Shown here: one piece after another, positions 1 to 5,617 of the stretch
How positions within the stretch are numbered: position 1 is the stretch's first letter
Layout of the letters: every line of letters begins with the position of its first letter
Origin: Sphaerochaetaceae bacterium
GTDB lineage: Bacteria > Spirochaetota > Spirochaetia > Sphaerochaetales > Sphaerochaetaceae
Reading direction: 5' to 3'
Length of the DNA: 5,617 bases
Assembly (NCBI GenBank): GCA_024405065.1
Contig: JAKSPF010000088.1
Location: 1 to 5,617 of the forward strand
The notes under the pieces: generated by a model
What the model saw: the letters and a program-made list of their open reading frames with translations, nothing else
Told to the model about the DNA's origin: nothing
The model's database searches: none
Position numbers and translations under genes: made by a program

Positions 1-41
1 ACTTTCAAAACTATGCTTTGTGAAAATTGAGTTTGGAAAGT
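1..41. repeat. Imperfect inverted repeat upstream of tctB
   Basis: Bases 1-12 pair with bases 30-41 at 11 of 12 positions (the mismatch is A7 against G35), leaving a 17-base loop. The repeat ends 22 bases before the tctB start. No T-run follows the right arm, so it does not look like a complete rho-independent terminator. It could be an RNA stem-loop between an unseen upstream gene (tctC in many such operons) and tctB, or a protein-binding palindrome. The left arm touches the window edge and may extend further. Confidence 0.4.
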
Positions 42-63
42 TTCTCAACAGTGTGGTTTTTAT

Positions 64-558
64 ATGAAAAAAGCAAATATCATTGCCGGTATAATCGGAA
101 TGCTGTTTTCCGGTTATGCGTGGGCATATACTTATAAATTCAAGCAGTTCAAAAATGTTCCGGTCGGACCCGAGTTCTGGCCCAGAGCATTGGCAATAGG
201 TCTTTTTTTCCTCTGTGCTCTGCTTGTTGCAGTCAATGTTGTTTCCGTTGTAAAACACGGTGACAAGACAAAAGCTCCTACAATAAATATCTTTGCAAAA
301 ACTGAGGAGGGCAGAAATCTCAGGAAAATGCTGGTTGCCGTAGCGGTGACTGTTCTTCTTGCTTTCCTCTGGCAATATATCGGTTTTCTCATTGCAACGC
401 CTGTTGCGGTTTTCTTTCTTCAATGGCTGCTGGGAAACAAAAATTGGAAATCAATGATAATTTACTCGGTGGCAGTAACAGCTGTTGTTTTCTGTGTATT
501 CAAATTCCTGTTGGGTATATCAATGCCGCTCGGGTTTATGGAATACTGGTTTTATTGA
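64..558 (+). CDS. tctB: Tripartite tricarboxylate transporter small membrane subunit, TctB family
   Basis: This is a 164-residue membrane protein of the TctB family, the small permease subunit of TTT carriers, which import carboxylates together with TctA and a periplasmic TctC binding protein. Hydrophobic segments lie at about residues 4-24, 41-62, 88-124 (probably two short helices) and 130-151. Between the first two is VPVGPEFWPR (32-41), the family's usual GPxFxPR-type signature, and near the end is GISMPLG (151-157), the usual LP-G motif. Length and topology are normal for TctB. ATG 64 is the first start after an in-frame stop at 28-30. Its ribosome binding site is poor (only GTGTGG at 51-56), so translation may depend on an upstream gene. 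tctA follows after 13 bases. The substrate cannot be told from sequence; citrate or another di/tricarboxylate is a family-level inference. Confidence 0.9.
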   Translation: MKKANIIAGIIGMLFSGYAWAYTYKFKQFKNVPVGPEFWPRALAIGLFFLCALLVAVNVVSVVKHGDKTKAPTINIFAKTEEGRNLRKMLVAVAVTVLLAFLWQYIGFLIATPVAVFFLQWLLGNKNWKSMIIYSVAVTAVVFCVFKFLLGISMPLGFMEYWFY

Positions 559-559
559 A

Positions 560-566
560 GGAGAGG
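560..566 (+). promoter_or_regulatory. Ribosome binding site of tctA
   Basis: GGAGAGG lies immediately after the tctB stop codon (556-558) and 5 bases before ATG 572. It decides the tctA start: the reading frame is open back to an ATG at 485 inside tctB, but that would overlap tctB and lacks a comparable site. The next in-frame ATG (611) also has none. Confidence 0.85.
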
Positions 567-571
567 CGGAT

Positions 572-2116
572 ATGAAAAGAAAAATAATTACCGTTTCGGT
601 TCTGTTCCTTATGCTTTTTCTTCTTACCTCATGTGCGGTTGATACCAAACTGATAGGGTCTTCAATTCTCAAAGCCTGTCATCCGTATACGTTGCTGATG
701 GTTCTGATCGGTGCGGTAGGCGGTATTCTGATCGGTTCAATTCCCGGTCTTACCGCAACAATGGGTATTGCTCTTCTGGTTCCGTTTACGTACGGAATGG
801 ACATTGTTCCTGCGGTTGGAATGTTAATGGGAATATTCTGCGGGGGAATGTACGGCGGCAGCATTTCCGCAATACTGATTCATACTCCGGGAACACCGGC
901 TGCTGCAGCAACAATCATTGACGGTTACCCGATGGGACAAAAGGGTGAAGCAGGTAGGGCTCTTTCCATTTCACTTATGTCATCTTTCATAGGAGGACTG
1001 CTTTCTGCTCTGATAATGACATTCCTCAGTCCCACAGTATCAAGAATGGCATTGAAGTTCAGTTCTGCGGAGTTTTTCACTCTTGCCGTGTTCGGCCTTT
1101 CCGTAATTGTTTCAATTTCCGGAAAATCCATTCTGAAAGGGCTGATTACAGCTTTGTTCGGACTTCTTATTTCCTGTGTGGGTATGGATAAGGTCTGTGC
1201 ATATCTTCGTTTTACAAAGGCAAGATTCCTCTATGACGGAATTCCGTTCATACCTTGTCTGATAGGTCTGTTTGCTCTGTCTGAAGTTTTTGCTTCAATA
1301 GAAAAGAGCGTGAAAGGTGAAGCGGTGGATGCAAGAATTTCACGTGTTCTTCCTACCGGAAAGGATATGAAGACGATTCTTCCCGTGTCTCTTGCCGGCG
1401 GTGCAATAGGTTCTTTTATCGGTGCTATTCCCGGTGCAGGCGGTGATATTGCAGCATTTGTTTCATACTCGGTTGCAAAATCCACAAGCAAGCATCCGCA
1501 GGACTTCGGTACAGGAGTTCCTGAAGGTGTTGCCGCAGCAGAAAGTGCAAACAACGGATGTACCGGAGGTGCAATGATTCCCATGCTTTCTCTGGGGGTT
1601 CCCGGTGACAGCAACACGGCAGTTCTTATGGGTGCTTTTGTGATGCAGGGATTTACTCCCGGACCTATGATGTATGTTGACCATCTTGATGTTGTGTACA
1701 GTGTGTTTGCTGCGCTTATAATTGCAAATTTTGTGATGCTTTTAGCAGGAATGTGCGGTGTCAGGGGTTTTGCAAAAATCATCAGTATTGATAAGAAGAA
1801 ACTTTTGCCCGCAATTCTTGTGTTGAGTCTTGTCGGTGCATACGCCATAAATCAGAATATTGCAGATGTGTTTTTCTGTATTGCAATGGGTGTTGTGGGG
1901 TATCTGCTTCAGAGATACGAATTTCCGTTATCTCCGATTCTTCTTGCCCTGATACTCGGTCCTATGGCTGAAAGTTATCTGCGGCGTTATATGCAGATTG
2001 TTGACGGACAGTTCTTTATGTTGTTCTCAAGACCGATTTCTCTCATATTCACTGTTCTTGCGATGATTTCAATATTCGTTGCTGTGATGATTCACAAGAA
2101 GGGTAATAAGTCCTGA
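572..2116 (+). CDS. tctA: Tripartite tricarboxylate transporter large permease subunit, TctA family, with a lipobox-like N-terminus
   Basis: This 514-residue protein is the large, many-helix permease of a TTT carrier; TctA subunits form the transport path and take substrate from a TctC binding protein. Both halves of the family's internal duplication are clear. First half: IGSIPGL (54-60), GGMYGGS (91-97), PGTP (106-109) and DGYPMGQKGEAGRA (117-130). Second half: IPGAGG (286-291), GTGVPEGVAAAESANN (313-328), LGVPGDS (341-347) and FTPGP (361-365). The length is near the family norm of about 500. The oddity is the first 23 residues: a lysine/arginine start, a hydrophobic run and LLTSC with Cys21. 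This resembles a lipoprotein signal peptide placed ahead of the region where TctA proteins normally begin (around residues 28-40). It could instead serve as an extra membrane helix. The strong ribosome binding site at 560-566 supports this start. The gene sits 13 bases after tctB, is surely co-transcribed with it, and ends before the terminator at 2137-2176. Confidence 0.93.
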   Translation: MKRKIITVSVLFLMLFLLTSCAVDTKLIGSSILKACHPYTLLMVLIGAVGGILIGSIPGLTATMGIALLVPFTYGMDIVPAVGMLMGIFCGGMYGGSISAILIHTPGTPAAAATIIDGYPMGQKGEAGRALSISLMSSFIGGLLSALIMTFLSPTVSRMALKFSSAEFFTLAVFGLSVIVSISGKSILKGLITALFGLLISCVGMDKVCAYLRFTKARFLYDGIPFIPCLIGLFALSEVFASIEKSVKGEAVDARISRVLPTGKDMKTILPVSLAGGAIGSFIGAIPGAGGDIAAFVSYSVAKSTSKHPQDFGTGVPEGVAAAESANNGCTGGAMIPMLSLGVPGDSNTAVLMGAFVMQGFTPGPMMYVDHLDVVYSVFAALIIANFVMLLAGMCGVRGFAKIISIDKKKLLPAILVLSLVGAYAINQNIADVFFCIAMGVVGYLLQRYEFPLSPILLALILGPMAESYLRRYMQIVDGQFFMLFSRPISLIFTVLAMISIFVAVMIHKKGNKS

Positions 2117-2136
2117 CAAGTTTTCCGTTTGCAAAC

Positions 2137-2176
2137 AACCGTCGGAGTTTTCATACATTCTCCGGCGGTTTTTTTT
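2137..2176 (+). terminator. Rho-independent terminator after tctA
   Basis: CCGTCGGAG (2139-2147) pairs with CTCCGGCGG (2160-2168) over nine base pairs including one G-U, with a 12-base loop; A2137-A2138 can pair with the first Ts. A run of eight Ts (2169-2176) follows. It starts 20 bases after the tctA stop. In the opposite direction the stem is followed only by TTGTTT, so it is at best a weak terminator for the converging ATPase gene. Confidence 0.93.
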
Positions 2177-2222
2177 GTATGCAAATTGTAATTAAAAAAT
2201 TTGTAATTGGAAAAATCTTCAA

Positions 2223-3476
2223 TCAATAATCAAGACTGTTTTCTCCCAAGAGAAAATCAAAAAGGCTCATGGTTAAAACACCGTCATTATCGTGCCACGG
2301 TTTGATAACGTCTTTTACCAGAATTATCTTCTTAAAAGAATCACTTATGCCAAGTAAAGAAGACTTTTCCTGATTTCTCTTTTCATCATCAGGTATGCTG
2401 AACGCAGATTGAATGTAATATCTCTTGCTTCCTTTATTTGCTACAAAATCAATTTCCAACAGTTTCTTTTCCTGTATTGATTGCGGATTTCTGATTCTTC
2501 TTTGTATTACGCCTACATCAACCTGAAAACCCCTGATACACAGTTCGTTATAGATGATATTTTCCATAAGATGATTTTCTTCAAGTTGTCTGAAACCAAG
2601 ACGGGCATTTCTTAAACCTACATCTTCAAAATAGTACTTCAAAGCTGCACCGATATATTTTCTGCCTTTGACGTCATATCTGTTTACTTCGTTTATGAGA
2701 AAAGCCTCTTTCAGATATTCTATATACGTTCTGATTGTATTGAGACTTATATCTGAATGAATTACACTTCTGAACGTTGATTCTATTCTTGAGGAATTAG
2801 TCAAAGAACCGATACTTGAAGCCAATACATTTATCAAATCGTTCATTTCCTGAATTTTTTCAATGTGATTGCGTTCTAAAATATCTTTAATATAAGTTTC
2901 CTCAAATAATCTTTTTAGATAATCCGTTTTTTGATTGTCATTTTTCAGTTTGACGGTATTGGGTAACCCGCCGTATTTCACATATTCAGCCCATCCGTTG
3001 TAACAATCTCCGTTGTAAACGGACATAAATTCCCTGAAATTCACCGGATATATGTGTACCTCATCTCCGCGACCTCTGAATTCAGTAATAACGTCCTTTG
3101 ACAGAAACTTGGAATTACTACCTGTAACATATATATCCAAATTTTCTGTGTGAAGCAAAGAGTTGAGTACTGCCTCAAAGTCTTCAAGCAGTTGAATTTC
3201 ATCCAGAAACAAGTAATAATCACCCGCATCTGTGATTTCAGTTTTTATAAAATTCAAAATGTTTTCCGGATTTCTGTACTTTTTATTTTCATATCGGTCA
3301 AGTTCAACTTCTATGATGTGGCTTTCGGGTATGCCGGAATCAATGAGATAGTTTTTGAAGATATTGAAAAGCAGGTAAGATTTACCGGCTCTTCTTATTC
3401 CGGTAATGACTTTGACCATACCGTTGTGCATTCGTTCAATCAATTTGTTAAGGTAAATGTCTCTTTTGATTTCCAT
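2223..3476 (-). CDS. AAA_14 / DUF4143 family ATP-binding protein
   Basis: This 417-residue protein belongs to the widespread, poorly understood ATPases that join an AAA_14 domain to a DUF4143 region. The N-terminal half has Walker A GIRRAGKS (26-33), Walker B YLFLDEIQ (88-95, with Asp92-Glu93), the sensor-like stretch VTGSNSKFL (117-125) and a conserved arginine segment FRGRG (133-137). KYGGLP (167-172) opens the middle part, followed by a helical, probably winged-helix segment (about 213-290). The C-terminal domain keeps EIDFV (341-345), typical of its PD-(D/E)XK-like fold, but the place where an active nuclease would have E-x-K reads YIQSA (354-358), so it is probably not a working nuclease. 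It should be soluble, as no signal peptide or membrane helix is seen. AGGAAA lies 5 bases before the ATG, and a promoter at 3497-3526 suggests its own transcription, although adenosine deaminase lies upstream on the same strand without a clear terminator between them. Sampled 60-base blocks are 22-30% G+C, against 43-50% in neighbours. Its biological role is unknown. Confidence 0.9.
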   Translation of the reverse strand: MEIKRDIYLNKLIERMHNGMVKVITGIRRAGKSYLLFNIFKNYLIDSGIPESHIIEVELDRYENKKYRNPENILNFIKTEITDAGDYYLFLDEIQLLEDFEAVLNSLLHTENLDIYVTGSNSKFLSKDVITEFRGRGDEVHIYPVNFREFMSVYNGDCYNGWAEYVKYGGLPNTVKLKNDNQKTDYLKRLFEETYIKDILERNHIEKIQEMNDLINVLASSIGSLTNSSRIESTFRSVIHSDISLNTIRTYIEYLKEAFLINEVNRYDVKGRKYIGAALKYYFEDVGLRNARLGFRQLEENHLMENIIYNELCIRGFQVDVGVIQRRIRNPQSIQEKKLLEIDFVANKGSKRYYIQSAFSIPDDEKRNQEKSSLLGISDSFKKIILVKDVIKPWHDNDGVLTMSLFDFLLGENSLDY

Positions 3477-3481
3477 ACTTA

Positions 3482-3487
3482 TTTCCT
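3482..3487 (-). promoter_or_regulatory. Ribosome binding site of the ATPase gene
   Basis: On the minus strand AGGAAA lies 5 bases before the ATG at 3476-3474. It supports that start and is compatible with a short leader of about 13 bases from the promoter just upstream. Confidence 0.7.
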
Positions 3488-3489
3488 GT

Positions 3490-3527
3490 ATTGAAAATTT
3501 TAGGACAAAGTGCCCGAAATTTTCAAT
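3490..3527. repeat. Perfect 11-base inverted repeat over the ATPase promoter
   Basis: ATTGAAAATTT (3490-3500) is exactly mirrored by AAATTTTCAAT (3517-3527) around a 16-base spacer. Each arm covers one hexamer of the predicted minus-strand promoter, which is the geometry of an operator. The right arm is also part of a second small palindrome, CAATG (3524-3528), six As, CATTG (3535-3539). No protein is known to bind here; the operator role is inferred. Confidence 0.6.
3497..3526 (-). promoter_or_regulatory. Predicted sigma-70-type promoter of the ATPase gene
   Basis: Reading the minus strand, TTGAAA (3526-3521; 5 of 6 consensus) is followed after 18 bases by TAAAAT (3502-3497; 5 of 6). Transcription would start near 3490, giving a leader of about 13 bases that just contains the AGGAAA ribosome binding site. 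The boxes lie within the arms of the inverted repeat 3490-3527. Confidence 0.6.
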
Positions 3528-3601
3528 GAAAAAACATTGCTACTTATTCTTTTTCCAATCTGTTGTCTGATTTTTCCGGACGAACCGGCACTGTCCCGTA
3601 C

Positions 3602-4666
3602 TTATGAGAGGAGTGTTGAAAAGTTACTCTCAATCTGTGCTCTTAATCTGTCTTTAATCACATCAGTTGCAAATGCGGCATCAACCGAATTCAGCAACAG
3701 GCGTTTCACTTGATTTTTTGAAAGGCTGAATGCTTCAATCATGTGCCGGTATTCATCCTTGATTGTTATACCCTCAATGGAAGGATTATCCGTGTTGATT
3801 GTCACCCTGACTCCGGCATCAATAAACTCCAAAAGAGGATATTCCTTATATGATCTGAACAGTTTTGTGAACATATTGCTGGTAGGACAAAGTTCCAAAG
3901 TTATATTTTTCTCTGCAATGTCTTTTTCAATATCTCTGTGACCCGCAATTCTTACTCCGTGACCGATTCTTTTTGCCCCGAATTTAACGGCAGTTGCAAC
4001 AGAATCTGCACCGGCAGCCTCTCCCGCATGAATGGTAAACGGAATACCGTAAGTTTTTGCCAAAGCAAAAATATCTTCAAAATTTTCCGTAGGACATAAG
4101 GCCTCTGCTCCGGCAAGATCCATTCCTGCAACACCTTTGCCCAAGTACTTCTTTACAAGCTCTACGGTTTCAAGGTTTTGAAGTTGATTTTCGTTGCCGC
4201 GCATACAGCATAAAATCAGATTTGCAGGGATTTCCGCTTCTTTTATTGCTTCAATTGCTGCCAGAACTGCTTTTTCCTGATTGTTTCCCGTTATTTGAGG
4301 TGCAAATCTTATTTCACAATACATAACTCCAAGTTCTTTTTCTTCTCTCAGTAAGGTTGCAACTGCCTGCTTGATTGCTTTTGGAGTGGAAAGGAGTTTA
4401 CACGGAAAGGCGAATTTTTCAAGAAACTCGTTAAGATCCTGACAGTTTTCCGAGACTCTGAGGAGCTTTGTGATTTCTTCATCCGTTTCAGGAATATTTG
4501 TTCCTGTCAGCGTGGCTAACGATTTTACGGAATCAACGGAAATTGCTCCGTCAAGATGAAGGTGAAGATCAACAAGACATGTAAGATTTTCCGCACTGAA
4601 CGGAGCTTCACACTCGGTACAGCCTTTTATTGCTTTTTCTGTAAAAGAATTATGTGTTGTTTCCAT
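3602..4666 (-). CDS. add: Adenosine deaminase
   Basis: This 354-residue cytosolic enzyme hydrolyses adenosine (and normally 2'-deoxyadenosine) to inosine and ammonia in purine salvage. All active-site motifs of the metal-dependent ADA family are in order: DLHLHLDGAIS (33-43; metal ligands His35 and His37), EIRFAP (118-123), GMDLAGAE (181-188), TIHAGE (211-216; ligand His213, catalytic Glu216), RIGHG (233-237; His236), LELCPTSN (257-264) and TINTDNPS (289-296; ligand Asp293). The residue after Asp293 is Asn where animal and E. coli-type ADAs have Asp; my recollection is that some bacterial ADAs also carry Asn here, so activity is likely but purine contacts may differ. About 20 extra residues precede the catalytic domain and include Cys16-x-x-Cys19. 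I chose ATG 4666 rather than ATG 4678 because GGAGGT at 4676-4671 overlaps the earlier ATG and is correctly placed for the later one. No good terminator follows, so some transcripts may run into the ATPase gene 125 bases downstream. Confidence 0.95.
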   Translation of the reverse strand: METTHNSFTEKAIKGCTECEAPFSAENLTCLVDLHLHLDGAISVDSVKSLATLTGTNIPETDEEITKLLRVSENCQDLNEFLEKFAFPCKLLSTPKAIKQAVATLLREEKELGVMYCEIRFAPQITGNNQEKAVLAAIEAIKEAEIPANLILCCMRGNENQLQNLETVELVKKYLGKGVAGMDLAGAEALCPTENFEDIFALAKTYGIPFTIHAGEAAGADSVATAVKFGAKRIGHGVRIAGHRDIEKDIAEKNITLELCPTSNMFTKLFRSYKEYPLLEFIDAGVRVTINTDNPSIEGITIKDEYRHMIEAFSLSKNQVKRLLLNSVDAAFATDVIKDRLRAQIESNFSTLLS

Positions 4667-4670
4667 AGTA

Positions 4671-4676
4671 ACCTCC
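4671..4676 (-). promoter_or_regulatory. Ribosome binding site that sets the add start
   Basis: Minus-strand GGAGGT lies 4 bases before ATG 4666. It begins at the third base of the upstream in-frame ATG (4678-4676), which itself has no purine-rich site before it. The shorter 354-residue product is therefore preferred over a 358-residue one. Confidence 0.85.
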
Positions 4677-4706
4677 ATGTTATAAGACGAACCGGACTAT
4701 GAAGAT

Positions 4707-4735
4707 ATTTTGTGTTTTTTGTTTACTTTTTTCAA
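4707..4735 (-). promoter_or_regulatory. Candidate promoter of add
   Basis: On the minus strand TTGAAA (4735-4730) is followed after 17 bases by CAAAAT (4712-4707; 4 of 6 consensus), within an A-rich spacer. The start point would be near 4700, giving a leader of about 34 bases to ATG 4666. The region is very AT-rich, so chance matches are likely. Confidence 0.4.
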
Positions 4736-4749
4736 CAGCGTCATTACCA

Positions 4750-4763
4750 TAAAATTATATAAG
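4750..4763 (+). promoter_or_regulatory. Candidate -10 region of the lipoprotein gene
   Basis: Two plus-strand hexamers each match the -10 consensus at 5 of 6 positions: TAAAAT (4750-4755) and TATAAG (4758-4763). No convincing -35 box sits at the right distance from either. One of them probably drives the lipoprotein gene, since the only other gene nearby is divergent. Confidence 0.3.
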
Positions 4764-4773
4764 GTTTGTTTAA

Positions 4774-4783
4774 GGGGAAGGGG
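4774..4783 (+). promoter_or_regulatory. Ribosome binding site of the lipoprotein gene
   Basis: A purine tract with two GGGG groups (4774-4777 and 4780-4783) ends 4 bases before ATG 4788. It supports that start, which also yields a complete lipoprotein signal peptide. Confidence 0.7.
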
Positions 4784-4787
4784 ATTT

Positions 4788-5617
4788 ATGAAAAAACTCA
4801 AAACTCTGATTTGTATTCTGTTTTCAGTTCTGCTGATTTCAGGAATGTTTACGTCCTGTAACGGAGATGCAACATCTTCACTGGTGAATAATTCGGTTAC
4901 AACCGTGATTTCCATGTCAGTGGATAAAAGCATTGCGCAGGAACTTAGTGACTCTTCAAAGCTTAACTGGTTTATCATGGGAACAAAACCGGGCAGTGAT
5001 GAAAACGACAAATTGCTTGAAGTTGTAGAGCCTTTTTCAGCAGAGAATCCGTCTTTCTCAAAAGAAATTGAAGTAACAGCGGATACACCTGTTGTTTTCG
5101 GGCTCTGTGCAGATGATGAATGGCTGAAAAGTTATATAGGCACGGGGATTCCGGTACAGTGGAAAATCACAGGTCATAAGATAAACGAATCCGGAACAGC
5201 GGAGTGTAAAGTTGAACAGTACACAAAAAAAGTTACTTTGCGGAAAATGGAGCTGGATTCCAATACTCTTCGTATGACAGATGTTGAGAAGGGGACGGAA
5301 CCAAAGGACGACTTAAGTTACTGCATTTTAGCGCCGATAGCCAAGATAATAGGGTATTCTTCTGTAAAAGATTTTACGGAAGATACTTCAAGGTCAGTAG
5401 CGGAAGAAGAAATTATTGAGGTTCCGTACAGGTTTCTTACAGGGGGAGAAGCACTGGTTAATAAGCTTTCAGGAGGATCTGTCTCGCTTTCCGACACAGA
5501 AAATGTTGATCGTTTTGGACAGGTGAAGTGGGAAAATCTTGTCATTGTTGGAACGGAAGATACGGATACCGAAGAAGAAATTGTCGCAAAAGCAAAAGAA
5601 GGTAAGCTTCTTGTTGT
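4788..5617 (+). CDS. Predicted lipoprotein of unknown function, 3' end outside window
   Basis: I translated this frame by hand: it is open for 276 codons with no stop, so the gene runs off the window. The start MKKLKTLIC, a hydrophobic run and the lipobox FTSC predict signal peptidase II cleavage before Cys24 and a lipid-anchored mature protein, outside the cytoplasm. After a short serine/threonine-rich linker the protein alternates beta-like stretches, for example WFIMGTKPGS (residues 61-70), PVVFGLC (101-107) and VQWKITGHK (123-131). A later part has LSYCILAPIAKIIGY (176-190), a run of acidic residues and YRFLTGGEALVNKL. No membrane helix appears after the signal. I recognise no family; a solute-binding or surface beta-sandwich protein is possible but not supported by a motif. 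It is divergent from add, with 121 bases between them. Two Trp-containing blocks and several Cys codons (residues 107, 136, 179) are visible in the mature part. Codon use looks like that of its neighbours. Confidence 0.85.
   Translation, partial: MKKLKTLICILFSVLLISGMFTSCNGDATSSLVNNSVTTVISMSVDKSIAQELSDSSKLNWFIMGTKPGSDENDKLLEVVEPFSAENPSFSKEIEVTADTPVVFGLCADDEWLKSYIGTGIPVQWKITGHKINESGTAECKVEQYTKKVTLRKMELDSNTLRMTDVEKGTEPKDDLSYCILAPIAKIIGYSSVKDFTEDTSRSVAEEEIIEVPYRFLTGGEALVNKLSGGSVSLSDTENVDRFGQVKWENLVIVGTEDTDTEEEIVAKAKEGKLLV

Noticed and set aside
2..67. Open frame ending in an ATGA overlap with the tctB start, possibly the tail of an upstream gene
   Set aside because: The 21 readable codons show no TctC-like C-terminus and the stretch is too short to support a gene. 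It also runs through the inverted repeat at 1-41.
485..571. Longer tctA start inside tctB
   Set aside because: It would overlap tctB by 74 bases, has no ribosome binding site, and gives a non-family N-terminus; ATG 572 has GGAGAGG at the right distance.
1231..1848. 205-codon open frame on the minus strand opposite tctA
   Set aside because: It lies entirely within a certain TctA coding region and its product is proline/alanine/threonine-rich with no recognisable domain, as expected for an antisense shadow.
2183..2208. Near-direct repeat AAATTGTAATT / AAATTTGTAATT
   Set aside because: It lies in a low-complexity AT-rich convergent spacer; two near-copies there are unremarkable and do not suggest an array.
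3568..3592. Possible terminator between add and the ATPase gene
   Set aside because: A short CCGG/CCGG hairpin exists, but on the minus strand it is followed by As rather than Ts, so it is not a credible add terminator.
3150..3713. Plus-strand open frames opposite the ATPase start and the add 3' end
   Set aside because: They mostly overlap well-supported minus-strand genes, have no clear ribosome binding site, and their products show no family motif.
4697..5545. Minus-strand open frames opposite the lipoprotein gene
   Set aside because: The plus-strand frame has a ribosome binding site, signal peptide and lipobox and stays open throughout; the minus frames lack such signals.

Overview
The window reads as an ordinary stretch of bacterial chromosome with moderate-to-low G+C and mainly Shine-Dalgarno-led genes. 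A typical lipobox ending in Thr-Ser-Cys occurs at the start of an unknown surface protein, and the same kind of lipobox is seen at the start of a transporter subunit. The mix of a tripartite tricarboxylate transporter (TTT), adenosine deaminase, an AAA_14/DUF4143 ATPase and lipoproteins would suit a host-associated spirochaete such as Treponema. That assignment is only a guess; a clostridial or other anaerobe cannot be excluded from this sequence.

Layout. Positions 1-63 hold an imperfect inverted repeat in front of the first gene. Positions 64-558 (+) encode the small TctB membrane subunit and 572-2116 (+) the large TctA permease subunit of a TTT carrier. They form a tight operon with a 13-base gap, closed by a clear rho-independent terminator (2137-2176). 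The solute-binding subunit TctC is not in the window and would be expected upstream. Converging on this operon from the other strand is a 417-residue AAA_14/DUF4143 ATPase (2223-3476, -), preceded by a promoter whose -35 and -10 boxes lie in the two arms of a perfect 11-base inverted repeat (3490-3527). Upstream of it, on the same strand, is adenosine deaminase (3602-4666, -), which starts at the second of two possible ATGs. A 121-base divergent region (4667-4787) separates it from a predicted lipoprotein (4788 to the window end, +) that has no stop codon in the window and that I do not recognise.

How the parts relate. TctA and TctB work together as the membrane part of a secondary carboxylate carrier. 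Adenosine deaminase is a cytosolic purine-salvage enzyme. The ATPase has an unknown role and a visibly lower G+C than its neighbours, so it may be a later arrival. No operon-level link between these three units is evident. No RNA genes, insertion sequences or CRISPR arrays were seen. The most unusual points are the lipoprotein-type signal at the start of the TctA subunit, the promoter-overlapping palindrome in front of the ATPase, and the unrecognised lipoprotein. I see no convincing new multi-gene system.
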